Positions 47,428 to 58,100 of a stretch of 64,000 nucleotides of DNA are shown piece by piece. Location: contig BRKX01000004.1 of assembly GCA_026008535.1 (NCBI GenBank), forward strand, positions 27,160,501 through 27,224,500. Direction: 5' to 3'. A program made the translations under genes and the position numbers. Numbering within the stretch: the stretch's first letter is position 1; every line of letters starts with the position of its first letter. A model generated the notes under the pieces. It was given only the letters and a program-made list of their open reading frames with translations. It did not search any database and was not told the origin of the DNA. This stretch comes from Perilla frutescens. Lineage: Eukaryota > Streptophyta > Magnoliopsida > Lamiales > Lamiaceae.

Positions 47428-48969
47428 AGTTTAATTTAAGAAGATTTTCAAGCTAATTCCGAGTTATTTCAAATAAACTTTTCAAGTTAAATCCGTCTAA
47501 ATTCGAGTATCGAAAAATAAATTCTCCAAGTAAATTCTTCTCGAATTTTATGAAGTCATAAAGTCGTCCAATCTGTATTTAAGTCTTAGATTTTAGTCCT
47601 TGTGTTAAATTTCGTCATTTCTCGCTTTAGATAGTCGATTTCTTCAAAAGAGGTCGCTAAGTCGATGATTCGACTTTTGTAGGAGGAAATGAGCCTCGTA
47701 GAAAATCGGAGAAGGATCTTCAACTTGTTGCTTCATCTTCTGTCCAGTAATCGAGGTGGGTAAATCTATACTCATCTAAAGTTTGAGCTAATAAGCTCTA
47801 GAAGCATATAGGGCAAATGAAATATCCAATAAAGCATTTTTTTTGCTCTGCCTGATCGATCTCTGTACAAGGAAGGAAGGAAAGAAAGATATTATGTTTA
47901 ATTGAGCTCTTGAGCATGTTTAGAAATGCTAGAAATATTAAATTATTGTTTATGCTTAGCATAAGATGTTTAGAATCGTCTTTAGTTGAAATTCGTATTT
48001 ATTTATGTTCATCTCCTTGTATTTGAATGTTTATGTTGTGTTAAGGCTCGTAAGTTAAGAATTAAGGATTGCCTTATTATGGTAGCGTTAAATCCCTTAT
48101 AGGCCAAGATTATGCTTTATTAAAGGACTAGCCCTTAGATGTTGCTCTAAGATTGGTTTTGCTAGTGAGATAAGAGGAACTTAGCATTTCACTTAAGCAG
48201 GAATTGAGCTCACAACTTTTAGAAGGAGTCACTGCTGGGTTAATTCCCTCGCAAACTCGTTTGGATATTTGAGGTAACCCCTCTTCTATCCTATGGCATG
48301 CCTAAGGGTACAGTTGACATCAGGTTTGAGCCAAGGTTGGGCCCAAAAGTAAAGAAAAGGTTTTGCGGATATGGAGAGGGCTTTTGCGTTTTGCTCTCCA
48401 TATACCGCCAGTTCATTGTTGGATATTTCACAAGTTATTAAAGAAGCTTTCATTAAAACCCACTGGGTACATTAGTGCTCACGCCCTCTTTTTCAAATGT
48501 TTTCAGGTTGAGATGCCGAGGATGATGGTGGCTGTGGATGAGGGTTGGTTGCCAAGATTGTTTTGCTATTATATAAGTTTCTTTGAAATCCCATTATGTG
48601 TTCTGCTACTCTGATTAACTCTTTCTAAATTCCGTTCAAAGTTTTATTATGATTATTCGAGACTCTAAGAATATTCCCAGACATGATTACATATATACAA
48701 GACGCATATTAAGTTATTTCCGCTTTCCGAGTATGTTTTCCTTTCGCCTATAAAAGGGCCTATGCTTGTTGGTATCTGATTAGTTAGCCGTTGTATTCCG
48801 CTAAAGCATGTTTCCTTCTTAATCAAGTAAACCCGAGTATCATCATCTATCTTCAAAGCGTACCTTTATTCTTAAACTTTTTCGTTAATCTTCTGACTTT
48901 ACTCGTTAAATCCCTTAATAACACCCCATCCCCATTCGTTAATCCCTATCTCGGGACCGGACTGTTACA
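47428..48969 (+). repeat. Partial 3' LTR
   Basis: Direct repeat of the last 1.53 kb of the 5' LTR, starting at TTTAATTTAAGAAGATTTTC and ending CTGTTACA. The first 1.4 kb of the LTR is missing or replaced. Confidence 0.85.
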
Positions 48970-49179
48970 TTTTAATGCAAGCTACTACAACCCAACTACC
49001 AATTTTAATGTGCCATGTTTGAAATGATGTTAATCTATCACATTTTTCTTTTTCAATTTTTAAGAAAAAATTATGCCAAATGGGAAAACAAATGAATAAA
49101 AAAAGGGGATTGACTTTCAAATGCCAGTAAGGACATATAAAATTTTTACACCACTTTTTGAATTAAAAAGAATGAGTTA

Positions 49180-49400
49180 TGTCCCCTTGGGGATGACCTA
49201 GTGGTGGAGTGATGTTTCTTGAGGCCAAAGATCTCAAGTTCGACCCACCACCAACACCACTAGGTGTGAGCCTGTCACACCTGGCCTGCCAAGTGTGGTT
49301 TACCTCCTCTGTGTAGATTTGCAGGCTATTACACAGAGATGGGGTTTACTCAGTGCGCACCACAGTAGCAGCTGCGGGTTAATCTCGACATCAAAAAAAA
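49180..49400 (+). mobile_element. tRNA-derived SINE, about 221 bp
   Basis: Exact 15-bp TSDs AAAAAGAATGAGTTA lie at 49165-49179 and 49401-49415. The head has a Pol III box A (TGACCTAGTGG, 49194-49204) and box B (AGTTCGACCCA, 49237-49247), spaced as in tRNA genes. The tail is an A-run from 49393. Mobilisation would depend on a LINE machinery such as the L1-type copies in this window. Confidence 0.9.
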
Positions 49401-49415
49401 AAAAAGAATGAGTTA

Positions 49416-50059
49416 CGAATCTTAATTATAAAAGAATTTATTATCCCAAATTTAACTACATTAAAAATCCTCCCAAATTTTAATTAGGATCTCTGCCATA
49501 CTGCTCAATTCCCAATTAAGTTAAGCCTAGCTAGATAATTTATCCTAAATTTCTAATTAGAAGTACGACCTTATAGTTAAAAATAAATGAAGTTTTGGGA
49601 TATAGATGAAATGGTTCGTCATTTTCTAATAAAGGTAAAAACAAAAAAGGCGGACCTAACGTTTACCACTGGATTTAATATGATATTACGTCACGCAGTG
49701 GCTTATTCATATGATTTCATAATAATAATAATAATAATAATAAAATATACATATTGTGGAGTGGAGTATGCTTTAATGGGCGACAGAAAATTGGGATGCC
49801 AATTCAATTCCACCAATCCCCCCTTCCGGCGATTGCTCTCCGCCATAATTACGCCCTTTCTATTTTTTCATTACTCGAATTGATAATTGATAATTGATAA
49901 TTGAGAATTGATAATTTCCCCATTCCACTGATCCTCCCCTTTATTTATTGCTTTTTAATTTGCCTAGCTTTTTCCACAAACACCAAAAGCGCAATCTCTT
50001 TTCCAATTTCAAAAAAATTGGAGAGAAAGTGAGAGAAGGAGCTTCGTTTACTTCAAGAT
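49416..50059. promoter_or_regulatory. Upstream region of the 50060 gene
   Basis: Contains an (AAT)n tract (49721-49744) and an AATTGAT repeat (49878-49916). A TATA-like TTTATTTATT lies near 49941, then a purine-rich probable 5' UTR (50010-50059) leads to the ATG. No other gene was seen. Confidence 0.45.
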
Positions 50060-51019
50060 ATGGAGGAACCGGAGTCACTTGCGCCATGCGCTAGCGGAAG
50101 AAGAAGTTGCGGCGACTCGAAATCACCGGAATTCGAGTTTTGGATGGTCAGAAACCCTTCTTTCCCGCAGCCTAATCTCCTATCCGCCGACGAACTCTTT
50201 TCCGACGGCGTCCTCCTCCCCCTCCACCACCTCAACATCTCCAATGAGGTTCCGACTCCCCCTCCGCGAGAAGCTGACGCATCCGGGTCCAATCCAGTCC
50301 CGGAGTCCGATTCTTCTGCTACTGAATTGTCGCCCACTTCCTCGTTGACTTTATCAAAGCGTTGGAGGGATATTTTCAGGAAAAATGACAAGAAAGGTAA
50401 CGGAGACGATCACAGTGTTAAGGAGAAAGACAGTAGCGTTAAAGAGCGGAGGAGAGAGAAGAAGAGTGGTGTTAGTGTTGGCGGCGCCAGTTCGGCGGAG
50501 CTTAACATAAATATATGGCCCTTCGCGAGGAGTAGATCTGCCGGAAATGGAGGGACTCGGCCACGAGCGGCGTCGATGGTGCCTCGGAAAGTGAGTAGCG
50601 CACCGTGCTCGAGGAGTAACTCGAGGGGAGAGTCCAAGTCGAGGAAGTGGCCGAGCAGCCCCAACAGAGCAGGAGTCCACTTGGGAAGGAGCAGTCCTGT
50701 GTGGCAGGTTCGGCGCAGCGGTGGCGTAGGGCGGAGCTCAGAGGCCGTCTCCGTGAATGCTGAAAAGCTTGTGAAGAAAGATGGAAATGAGGGTCGACGG
50801 AGAATTCCGGTTGCCGGTGGTTCTAAAGCTAGGGTGTTGAGTTTGAACGTTCCCATGTGTATTGGTTACCGGCAGCATTTTAGCTGTAGGGGTAATGAGA
50901 ATATCGCGGGAGGTGTCATTGGCGGGGCTGCCGGCGGTGGCGGAACCGCCTCCGGTGAAGGGGTACGTGGAAGTAATTTATTTAATATCAGAAGCCTCTT
51001 TACCAAGAAAGTGTATTGA
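50060..51019 (+). CDS. Conserved plant protein of unknown function, MAKR/DUF1645-like N-terminal motif
   Basis: Single-exon ORF of 319 codons, ATG in good context (GATATGGAGG), stop TGA at 51017. Residues 24-58 contain EFEFWMVRNPSFPQPN followed by LLSADELFSDGVLLPLHHL. An F-E-F ... ADELF..G.LLPL pattern is typical of plant MAKR and DUF1645 proteins. Residues 97-112 carry a basic stretch (LSKRWRDIFRKNDKK). A Lys/Glu-rich segment follows, then an Arg/Ser-rich segment (residues about 155-230) with ELNINIWPFARSRSAG, SKSRKWPSSPNRAG and LGRSSPVWQVRR. The C-terminus has LSLNVPMCIGYRQHFSC, a Gly-rich run and LFNIRSLFTKKVY. No signal peptide or membrane helix. Coding GC is clearly above the surroundings. 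Predicted largely disordered, possibly a signalling adaptor; that role is inference. Confidence 0.85.
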   Translation: MEEPESLAPCASGRRSCGDSKSPEFEFWMVRNPSFPQPNLLSADELFSDGVLLPLHHLNISNEVPTPPPREADASGSNPVPESDSSATELSPTSSLTLSKRWRDIFRKNDKKGNGDDHSVKEKDSSVKERRREKKSGVSVGGASSAELNINIWPFARSRSAGNGGTRPRAASMVPRKVSSAPCSRSNSRGESKSRKWPSSPNRAGVHLGRSSPVWQVRRSGGVGRSSEAVSVNAEKLVKKDGNEGRRRIPVAGGSKARVLSLNVPMCIGYRQHFSCRGNENIAGGVIGGAAGGGGTASGEGVRGSNLFNIRSLFTKKVY

Positions 51020-52344
51020 TCACTTCCAAACTCCTTTACATATAACTTTATTGTTCATTAATCTTAGTGGGAATCCTTTGCCCTTTTTGCACTAAGAAAA
51101 TCTTCTTCCCAATCATGTTCCTCTTATAAATTTTTATTATGTAAATTAAATATATATAAACTGGATAATTAATTTTCTGAAATTTCAATCTTTTTTTTTT
51201 TACTTATTCTGTGTGTTGGGAATTTAAATGCAATTTTCAACACCCATCATCTGTTGTGTAAAGAGAATCTTTCTTTCATTTTTGTTAAGTGATCTAGCAA
51301 AAAAATGAGATGAAACATGCAGAAATAAGTTCGACCTAGAAAAAGCATGATTCCGTGGTTGGATAATTTTATTTTCGTTAAAGTAAATGCTAAATGGAAT
51401 AATATATATATATATATATATATATCTTTATTAAGGATTTAGTAAGAGTTAATATCTTTTTTTTTTAAATCAAGCCCGTAGGATATTGATTGTGTTTTAA
51501 AATTAAATTATTAGTAAATTTAAAACTATGCAATTAAAATTACGTACTTTTGGGTACATTTTTTTCCGACAAAAAATTGGATGTCTTGTTTCTCTAAAAT
51601 AAACTTTTAATTGTCAAACTGTTGTAGTTTGCAAGCTGGGGAAATTATAATTTATTTTGAATGTCATTTAAAAATATGGTAGATGTAAATGTTTTCAAAT
51701 ATTTAATGATTGAACATTTTAATGGGGGTACTGAACTCTGGTCCATACTCCCTCAGTCCGTTTGAAATAGATTTTTAAAATTATAAAATTATTTGGTTCC
51801 CTTCCCGACAATCATTTCGTAGTTATTTTTAAAAGTCTTAAAGCATTAGTTATAATTTAGAAAAAAATATTTTTAAAATCTATATTTATTAAATATATAA
51901 TTATGAATTATATTATGATAGATTCGAATTAGATATCTATTTCCCAGCCCGACCCGAATATTATATCTGGTACCCGAATTTTGAGCCTCTAGGATGGCAG
52001 AATTGGCATATCTGTAGAGTTAGCATTGTGAATTTAAACGAAGGTATTATTGGACATGATATGATTTAGAAGGTCTGGTCTGGCTATGCATTATTGTGAA
52101 ATTGAAGTGCGGTGTCAGTGATTTGATATGATAGTGTGAGAGAACGTGCCGTTAATAATGCCATGGCAGTCCACAACTCACATCACTAAACCAAACCATA
52201 TGTTGCTATTCATTCCTCTCTCTCTCTCTCTCTCTCTCTCTCAATACAATCCACATTTCTGTTATACCGTGCGCGGGAGCTACGCATCCTGTCACCAGAC
52301 ATTCTTCTCCGTTAAGCTTGTTCATGGTTTTTCCTTATGCTTAA

Positions 52345-52383
<39 letters not shown>

Positions 52384-54235
52384 CACCTATTTAAGTGACA
52401 TACGTTTTTTTTTTCTTATTACTAATTGAAGTTCTAACAGACAAACTATGATTTTTAGTTACTCAAATTCATAAAGCCCACTAAACAAACTTCTCCATTT
52501 GCGGACCCGCCATGCTTACAACAAAGCCTTTACTTATATGTTAGGTCGTCAATTCTATTCAATTGTTAGTTATTACATTTTCAAATATGATTAGTTTCAC
52601 TTATTTCTACCAACTGCGTCAACTTAGTTTCTTTTAGGAACAGCAAAATGGTAGGGATCTCGGATTTTTTTAACTCCACTACCCTTCATTCCCCCTAAGG
52701 AATGCTCAACTCAATCTTTATTTTTGTTTTTTGAGAAGAAAGGAGACGGCATCCCTACCTTTTTTTTTTAACGGAATGTGATATTATGACGGGATAACTC
52801 TTAAACGACGTAGGCCCATCTATAGCTGGCCCATAATGGACCGTCCATGTTGGTTTTGGACTATGCTTTTTTAGAACTGGACCGATAACTACCAGGATTT
52901 GAGCCTTACAAGTATTAAATATGGGTGATTTTATTCAGGACTCTCGTTTTTCTCTTTACAATTCCTAAATTAATTAATATAATTTTTAGATATTTTTATC
53001 CTCACAAGTCACAACCCCAACTACTTTAAAATTATATCCAAAAAAAATATTGTTGACACTGCTGTTGCATGACTGCACGCATGCATGCAAGCTATTACTG
53101 TTATCTGCAATGCTTCAACTTATGAGCTTGGTTGTTTGCAAATTGTATATCATTCATCGCCACCTTTGTAGTTAGGACCACTGCGGTTTGCATGTAGACC
53201 GTTCGATATATATCTAAATTATAACTAAAAAGCAAAAAAAAAGTGTGATTTAAACAAATGAACAATGATATTTTAAATATGTGTAATTAAATTGCTCGTT
53301 GAATTTGTACATGTCATTGTACTATGGGTTAATTTATTTTCTCAAAATATATGCAAATAAATAAAATATATTAAAAATTCACAAAATATAACATGGTGAT
53401 AAACGATCCAAAAATGAATGGGAACTCCAATTGTCTTAATTAGTAATTTAAGTATAAATCTCCATTAAAATCAGAAGTTTGAAAGATACGGTTTAGTATA
53501 TTTGGTACTTTAATATTGATGATTGGAAAATTATTCAATTTCATAATTTGCATATATTTTATCCCGCCTCACTTTTGGGCAACTCCACTTCCTCATTTTT
53601 GTAAAATAAATTTATTCAAAATAGAAATTAAGCAAATAAAGTCAAATTAGCGGTAACTTAAATTTATCCATCAGATAGGTATTTTGTAATTACATGAAAG
53701 TTGTACGGTGAACTCTTTTTTTCTTTTTTGATGCTCGATATATGTACAATTTATTTAGTAAACATATGAAGACTATGTGATTAATTATGAAAATCAAATG
53801 TGCAATCTATGTCTTTGTGAAATTAAACCATTTTTTGGTGTCGTAATTTCAAATTTTAGCCAATATTATTATATTTATTCTTGAAATTAAAAAATAGAAA
53901 AATGCATTTAATATTTCATTGTTATGCTTCGTCAATCATTAGAATCCTTTCATACCAAAGGCCAATTTGTAGCTCAAATTAATGTTATATGCAGGTAAAT
54001 ATTATATATTTAGTCAATTAATCCTAAATATATAGTTGAAACTATAAATAGATAACATTAAAAAAATATATTTTTTGTGTTTTATCTATTGTAGTTTTTT
54101 ATGGTATATCAAATACTTATAATTATATAGATATAAATAGTACCCTAAAATATTTATTATTTTATGTTCTTAAGGTCAATAAACATGACAATTTAATTAT
54201 TTTGGGATGATTTGGAAAAGGATATTGGAGCTACA
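51020..54235. other. AT-rich intergenic DNA with microsatellites
   Basis: No gene supported. Holds (AT)n at 51402-51425 and one Stowaway-like terminus TACTCCCTCAGTCCGT at 51746-51761 with no partner found. A (CT)n at 52216-52252 and a (GA)n at 52349-52380 face each other. The remainder is AT-rich and shows nothing. Confidence 0.6.
52216..52380. repeat. Facing (CT)n and (GA)n microsatellites
   Basis: 37 nt of CT (52216-52252) and 32 nt of GA (52349-52380) are separated by 96 bp, so the two tracts are complementary on one strand. Confidence 0.9.
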
Positions 54236-54439
54236 TAAATTTTAGTCTAAATAGATAAAAGTAGACAAAAGTAAATAGTAATTGGGAAAAAATAACTTTT
54301 AAAAATAGGTAGTTTGTTAGGCAATTTGTACTATAATAGATTTGGTCCCACACCCAATGATTGGCACATTGTACTTTTGTCAGACATTAAATGCACCCTA
54401 ACACCCGAAACCCTAATTCTAAAAACGAAACCCTAACAA

Positions 54440-55050
54440 TTCTATCTGCCTCGATTATATTTAGTAAGTCTCGATTAATTTTTAGCCGCGATTAGTTATT
54501 GAAAATTGCCTTGATTGAAATTACAAGACTCATTTAATTCTTATAAGCCTCGATTAATTTTATAAGTTGAGCCTCGATTATTTTTTGAAAAATAATTTAC
54601 AAAACTGGTCTCGAATATTTCATAAAAAGCCTCAGTTACTAGTTAAAAGTAATCGAGGCTTTAAAAATCACGGCCTCGATTATGATTATTTAAGAAGAAT
54701 TGATTATTTTTTAGATTTAATCGATTATTTAGTTAGAACTAATCGAGGCTTCTTAAAAGCCTCGATTATTTTAGAAGAATCGATTATTAGTGCACAAGCC
54801 TCGATTATTTAGTTAAAATGAATCGAGGCTTGTTATAAGCCTCGATTATTTAAGAAGAATCGAACCCTTAAAATGAAGTCTCGATTATTAATTTAAATTG
54901 TCTCGATTATTTTTTTAAAAAGCCTCGATTATTGTTTTAAAATTGACTCAATTATTTTTTAATGGGCCTCAATTATTTATTAAAAAATATATAGATTAAT
55001 TTTAAGAGATTCTCGATTAATATCTTAACTAGCCACGATTAATGAATGCA
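54440..55050 (+). repeat. Left CCTCGATTA array
   Basis: About 25 copies of CCTCGATTA and near variants, mostly in this orientation. Some are reversed to form local hairpins such as TAATCGAGGCTTC against AAGCCTCGATTA (54739-54772 and 54818-54850). Confidence 0.85.
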
Positions 55051-55269
55051 TTTATTTCTTTTTTGTGTAACTAGTTTCAATAAATAAAAAGAAGGTAAAT
55101 GGCTTCATTAAATGAAAAAGAAAGAAAGGTAGGGGGCCGAATTTAATACATGTACAGGTTAGTGGCTTCATTAAATGAAAAGAATGGGAAGGTTGGATCG
55201 AATTAATGAAAAGAAGGGAAGGTAGGACCGAATTTAATACAATTTAATGTTTTGTGACGAGGTAGGTTA

Positions 55270-55460
55270 AATTTTTGAATAAATAGACGAGCTCGCTATT
55301 CACACTACAATACAAATTTCCACTACAGTACAAGCTTTTATTCACACTACAATGCAAATCAACGAAGAAGAGCAAAAGTTGGAGAATTTTTTTGGAGCAA
55401 GGGGGCGAAAGAAAAGATTTTTCTGAAGAAAAAAGTAGTGCACGAGCAACATTCAAAGGT
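55270..55460 (+). promoter_or_regulatory. Promoter-like segment and possible first exon inside the TIR element
   Basis: TATA-like GAATAAATAGA near 55277 is followed by ACACTACAATACAAA repeats. An ATG at 55351 opens a 24-codon frame (MQINEEEQKLENFFGARGRK...) ending TGA near 55423. A good splice donor AAAG/GTACGT lies at 55456-55461. It may be the first exon of an element-borne transcript; no second exon was identified. Confidence 0.3.
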
Positions 55461-55619
55461 ACGTTTTGTGCTCTCCATTTTTTTTAACTTATTTTGCAAA
55501 TATTTATTGTTTTGATTATATATTGCATGTGTTGTTAGATTTAATCTAAAATAGGCAACGTAGAGAGATTTGCATGTCATACCCTTTAATCTTTAATATA
55601 TTGATGAGTTGCATGTCGT

Positions 55620-56950
55620 AGACTATAATCGTGGCTATTAGAATTATTTGAGGCTATTTTAGAATTCATCAAGGTTTTATTTTTAATTAATTGAGGCTCG
55701 TAGAATTAATCGAGGCTATTTCAAATTTAATTGGGGCAATTTTTATAATTAATCGAGGCTAATTTTTAAATAATCGAGGAACACTTAAATATAATCGAGG
55801 GCTTTGTGAAAAACACTTAAATATAATCGAGGAACACTTAAATAATTGTTATAACTTAATCGAGGAACACTTAAATATAATCGAGGCTATTATAAATAAT
55901 ATAGAGGTTAATTTAAAGTTAATCGAGGCTAGGCCTCGATTAATTATGAATTGGCCTCGATTAACAATTTTAAATATTAATTTATTTTAAATTAATCGAT
56001 TAATTTTTTTTGAATTAATCGATGCTTTCCTCGATTAATATTAAATTAATCAATTAATTTTTTTAGAATTAATCGATTTACATTAAATATTAATCGATTA
56101 GTTTTTTTTTACATTAAATATTAATGTAATAGGTTTTTTTTTTAAACTCCATCGATTATTCTCAAATTAATAGATACAAGCCGTCGATTAGATTTATTTA
56201 GGCTATTAGGTTTTTTTTTAAACTAATCGATTAGTTTTTTTTAAATATTAATGGATTAGTTTTTTTTTAAATTAATCGATTAATTTTTTTTAGAATTAAT
56301 CGATTAATTTTTTTTAGAATTAATTTTTTTAAAACTATTAATCGATTAGTTTTGTTTAAAATTTCATTTTAAATTAATCAATTAATTTTTTTTTGAATTA
56401 ATCGATTAGTGCCTCGATTAGTTTTTTTTTTAACTTAATCGAGGAAGGCCTCTATTAGTTTTTATTTTTTAAAATTAATCGAGGAAGGCCTCGATTAGTA
56501 TTAAATTAATCGAGGAAGGCCTTGATTAGTTTTTGTTTTTAAAAATTAATCGAGGAAGGCCTCGATTTGTATTAAATTAATCGAGGAAGGCCTTGATTAT
56601 TTTTTTGTTTAAATTAAGGTTCTTCGATTAGTCTAATGAAGGTCCTCGATTGATTTAATATGTTCATCGATTAAATAATTAACTGTCAATGATTAACATT
56701 TGAATGTCCTCGATTAATTAACATCACATAATTCTCAATTAACTAACATAATAGCATCGGTTAGTCCATAATTACTCTCTAACAAGCATCGATTAATATC
56801 AAACAACCAACCATTACATTCCTCGATTACTTAACATGCATATCATCGACTAATTAGTTTCCTCAATTAACTAACATAATAGAATCGATAAACATATTAC
56901 AATTTTCATGCGAATTCACAACTAGTTTCTAACTACGATCGAGGAACATA
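55620..56950 (-). repeat. Right TAATCGAGG array
   Basis: Several dozen copies, mostly as TAATCGAGG to about 56600, with AATTAATCGATTAATT palindromes around 55990-56410. The last 300 bp revert to degenerate TCGATTAA units. The predominant orientation is opposite to the left array. Confidence 0.85.
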
Positions 56951-57164
56951 ATAACATCGACTAACATAAACATTCACAAAACATGCCAAAAAAGTGAGAA
57001 TTGGAAAACTACTTGAGAAGAAGACCCGGCCGACGGTTGGCCTTGCCCTCCTTCCATTTTCCGGTGACCACGTTCCAAGTGAGACATCGGCGTGCGGTTG
57101 TTCCGAGAGAGATAGAGATATGTTTGTTTCAACTGGTTTTTTTTCTTCAACTGGGTGCTTGGTT

Positions 57165-57335
57165 CTTCAAGATTATCGAAGAAGAGAGAGAGAATGGTGG
57201 GTGATTTTTTGTTCTAAATAATCGAAGAAAAGAGAGAAGGTTGGGTGCTTTTTGTTCAAAATTATCGCAGAAGGTTGGGTGATTTTTATTCAAAATTATC
57301 GCAGAGCAGAAGAGAGAGAGAGAATGGTGATTGGG
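57165..57335 (+). repeat. About 50-bp tandem repeat, four units
   Basis: Units centred on ATTATCG(A/C)AGAA and GGTTGGGTG(A/C)TTTTT start near 57172, 57220, 57262 and 57296, with GAGAGAGAGAATGGTG in the outer units. Confidence 0.75.
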
Positions 57336-57578
57336 ATAATAAAGATTTTCAAACCCTAGTCATTAATATTCCATTTTGAGAAGTTACAATAAAACAGCTT
57401 TTGTGTAAGGCTTTTCTGAAAAAAAAAAGTACACAAACTCTGATTTGGTGGGCCCGGGCCTTGAATGTTGCAAAAAGTAATAGAGATTGCCTACAAAACT
57501 CTCTACTTTTAAATCTTGTTGTTTTTTTCCCAAATCTTATTTACTTTTGTCTAAATAAACATTTCTCCCTAAATTTTA

Positions 57579-58100
57579 AGACGTTATTTTACTATAAATA
57601 ATTTAGTTCCCCTAAAAAATAAAATAAAATAATTTAGTTATACTATCAAAATATAAAAAGAAAAGAAAAAATATCAAATGCATAAAATAAATTAAAAGTA
57701 AATTAAAATAGTATCATTTTTTAACCATTCAGTTAATATGAATGTTCAATTACACAAGTAAATTTGCCACGAACCTAATCATACTTGATAATACCAATCA
57801 TTCATCCCAGGTCAGCGTAATAGTTAAAAAAAAAAAAATTAATCACATAAAAAATAACAAAATAAAATTTGTTTTAAACCAAAAAAAAAAACTTAAAAAA
57901 CAATATGAATAATGAATTATTTGCATTCTCGAATTAGACACGAGCTAACATTACACAATAAAAATCTTGGATCATTCAATTACAAATGTAATTGCATTGA
58001 ACTATAAATACATTATATTTGCTCCCAATTTTCAAAAAAAGGAAAAAAAAATGACATTAGAAAGAAATCACACAATTTGGTTTCAATATATTGAACCAGA
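57579..58100. other. AT-rich spacer
   Basis: No gene or defined repeat; only A-rich tracts. Confidence 0.6.

Larger units (their letters stand above)
39675..48969 (+). mobile_element. Gypsy-type LTR retrotransposon with unequal LTRs and a nested solo LTR
   Basis: It begins TGTAACACCCCAG and ends CGGACTGTTACA. Exact TSDs TTTTA lie at 39670-39674 and 48970-48974, so both outer ends belong to one insertion. 5' LTR 39675-42616, primer-binding site 42619-42630, internal region with gag-like pieces, 3' LTR represented only by its last 1.54 kb. A solo LTR of another family sits at 43418-45782. No RT or integrase was found. Confidence 0.88.
54245..57569. mobile_element. Mutator-like TIR element rich in TCGATTA motifs
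   Basis: Exact 9-bp flanks TAAATTTTA lie at 54236-54244 and 57570-57578. Inverted ends share TAGACAAAAGTAAATA exactly (54270-54285 and reverse at 57537-57552). Imperfect similarity continues inward for about 100 bp (ATTGGGAAAAAA, GGCAAT, GGTCCCAC on both sides). The first bases, GTCTAAATAG versus GGGAGAAATG, are diverged. The interior has two arrays of a CCTCGATTA motif, a central promoter-like segment and a right-hand segment with tandem repeats. No transposase was recognised. Confidence 0.7.

Noticed and set aside
47072..47434. 120-codon Pro/Ala-rich frame
   Set aside because: GC-rich low complexity at the junction into the partial LTR; no homologous frame in the other LTR.
50353..50856. 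Antisense frames of 108 and 148 codons
   Set aside because: Shadows of the GC-rich 50060-51019 coding region; the plus-strand frame has the conserved motifs.
51746..51761. Stowaway MITE
   Set aside because: Only one terminus (TACTCCCTCAGTCCGT) is visible; no inverted partner and no TA duplication were found, so it is mentioned but not called as an element.
54400..54440. Telomere-like CCCTAA copies
   Set aside because: Only three scattered occurrences in AT-rich sequence, not a tandem array.
54440..56950. CRISPR-like regularly repeated short motif
   Set aside because: Spacing is irregular, repeats are only 7-10 bp and in both orientations, and the window is plant nuclear DNA.
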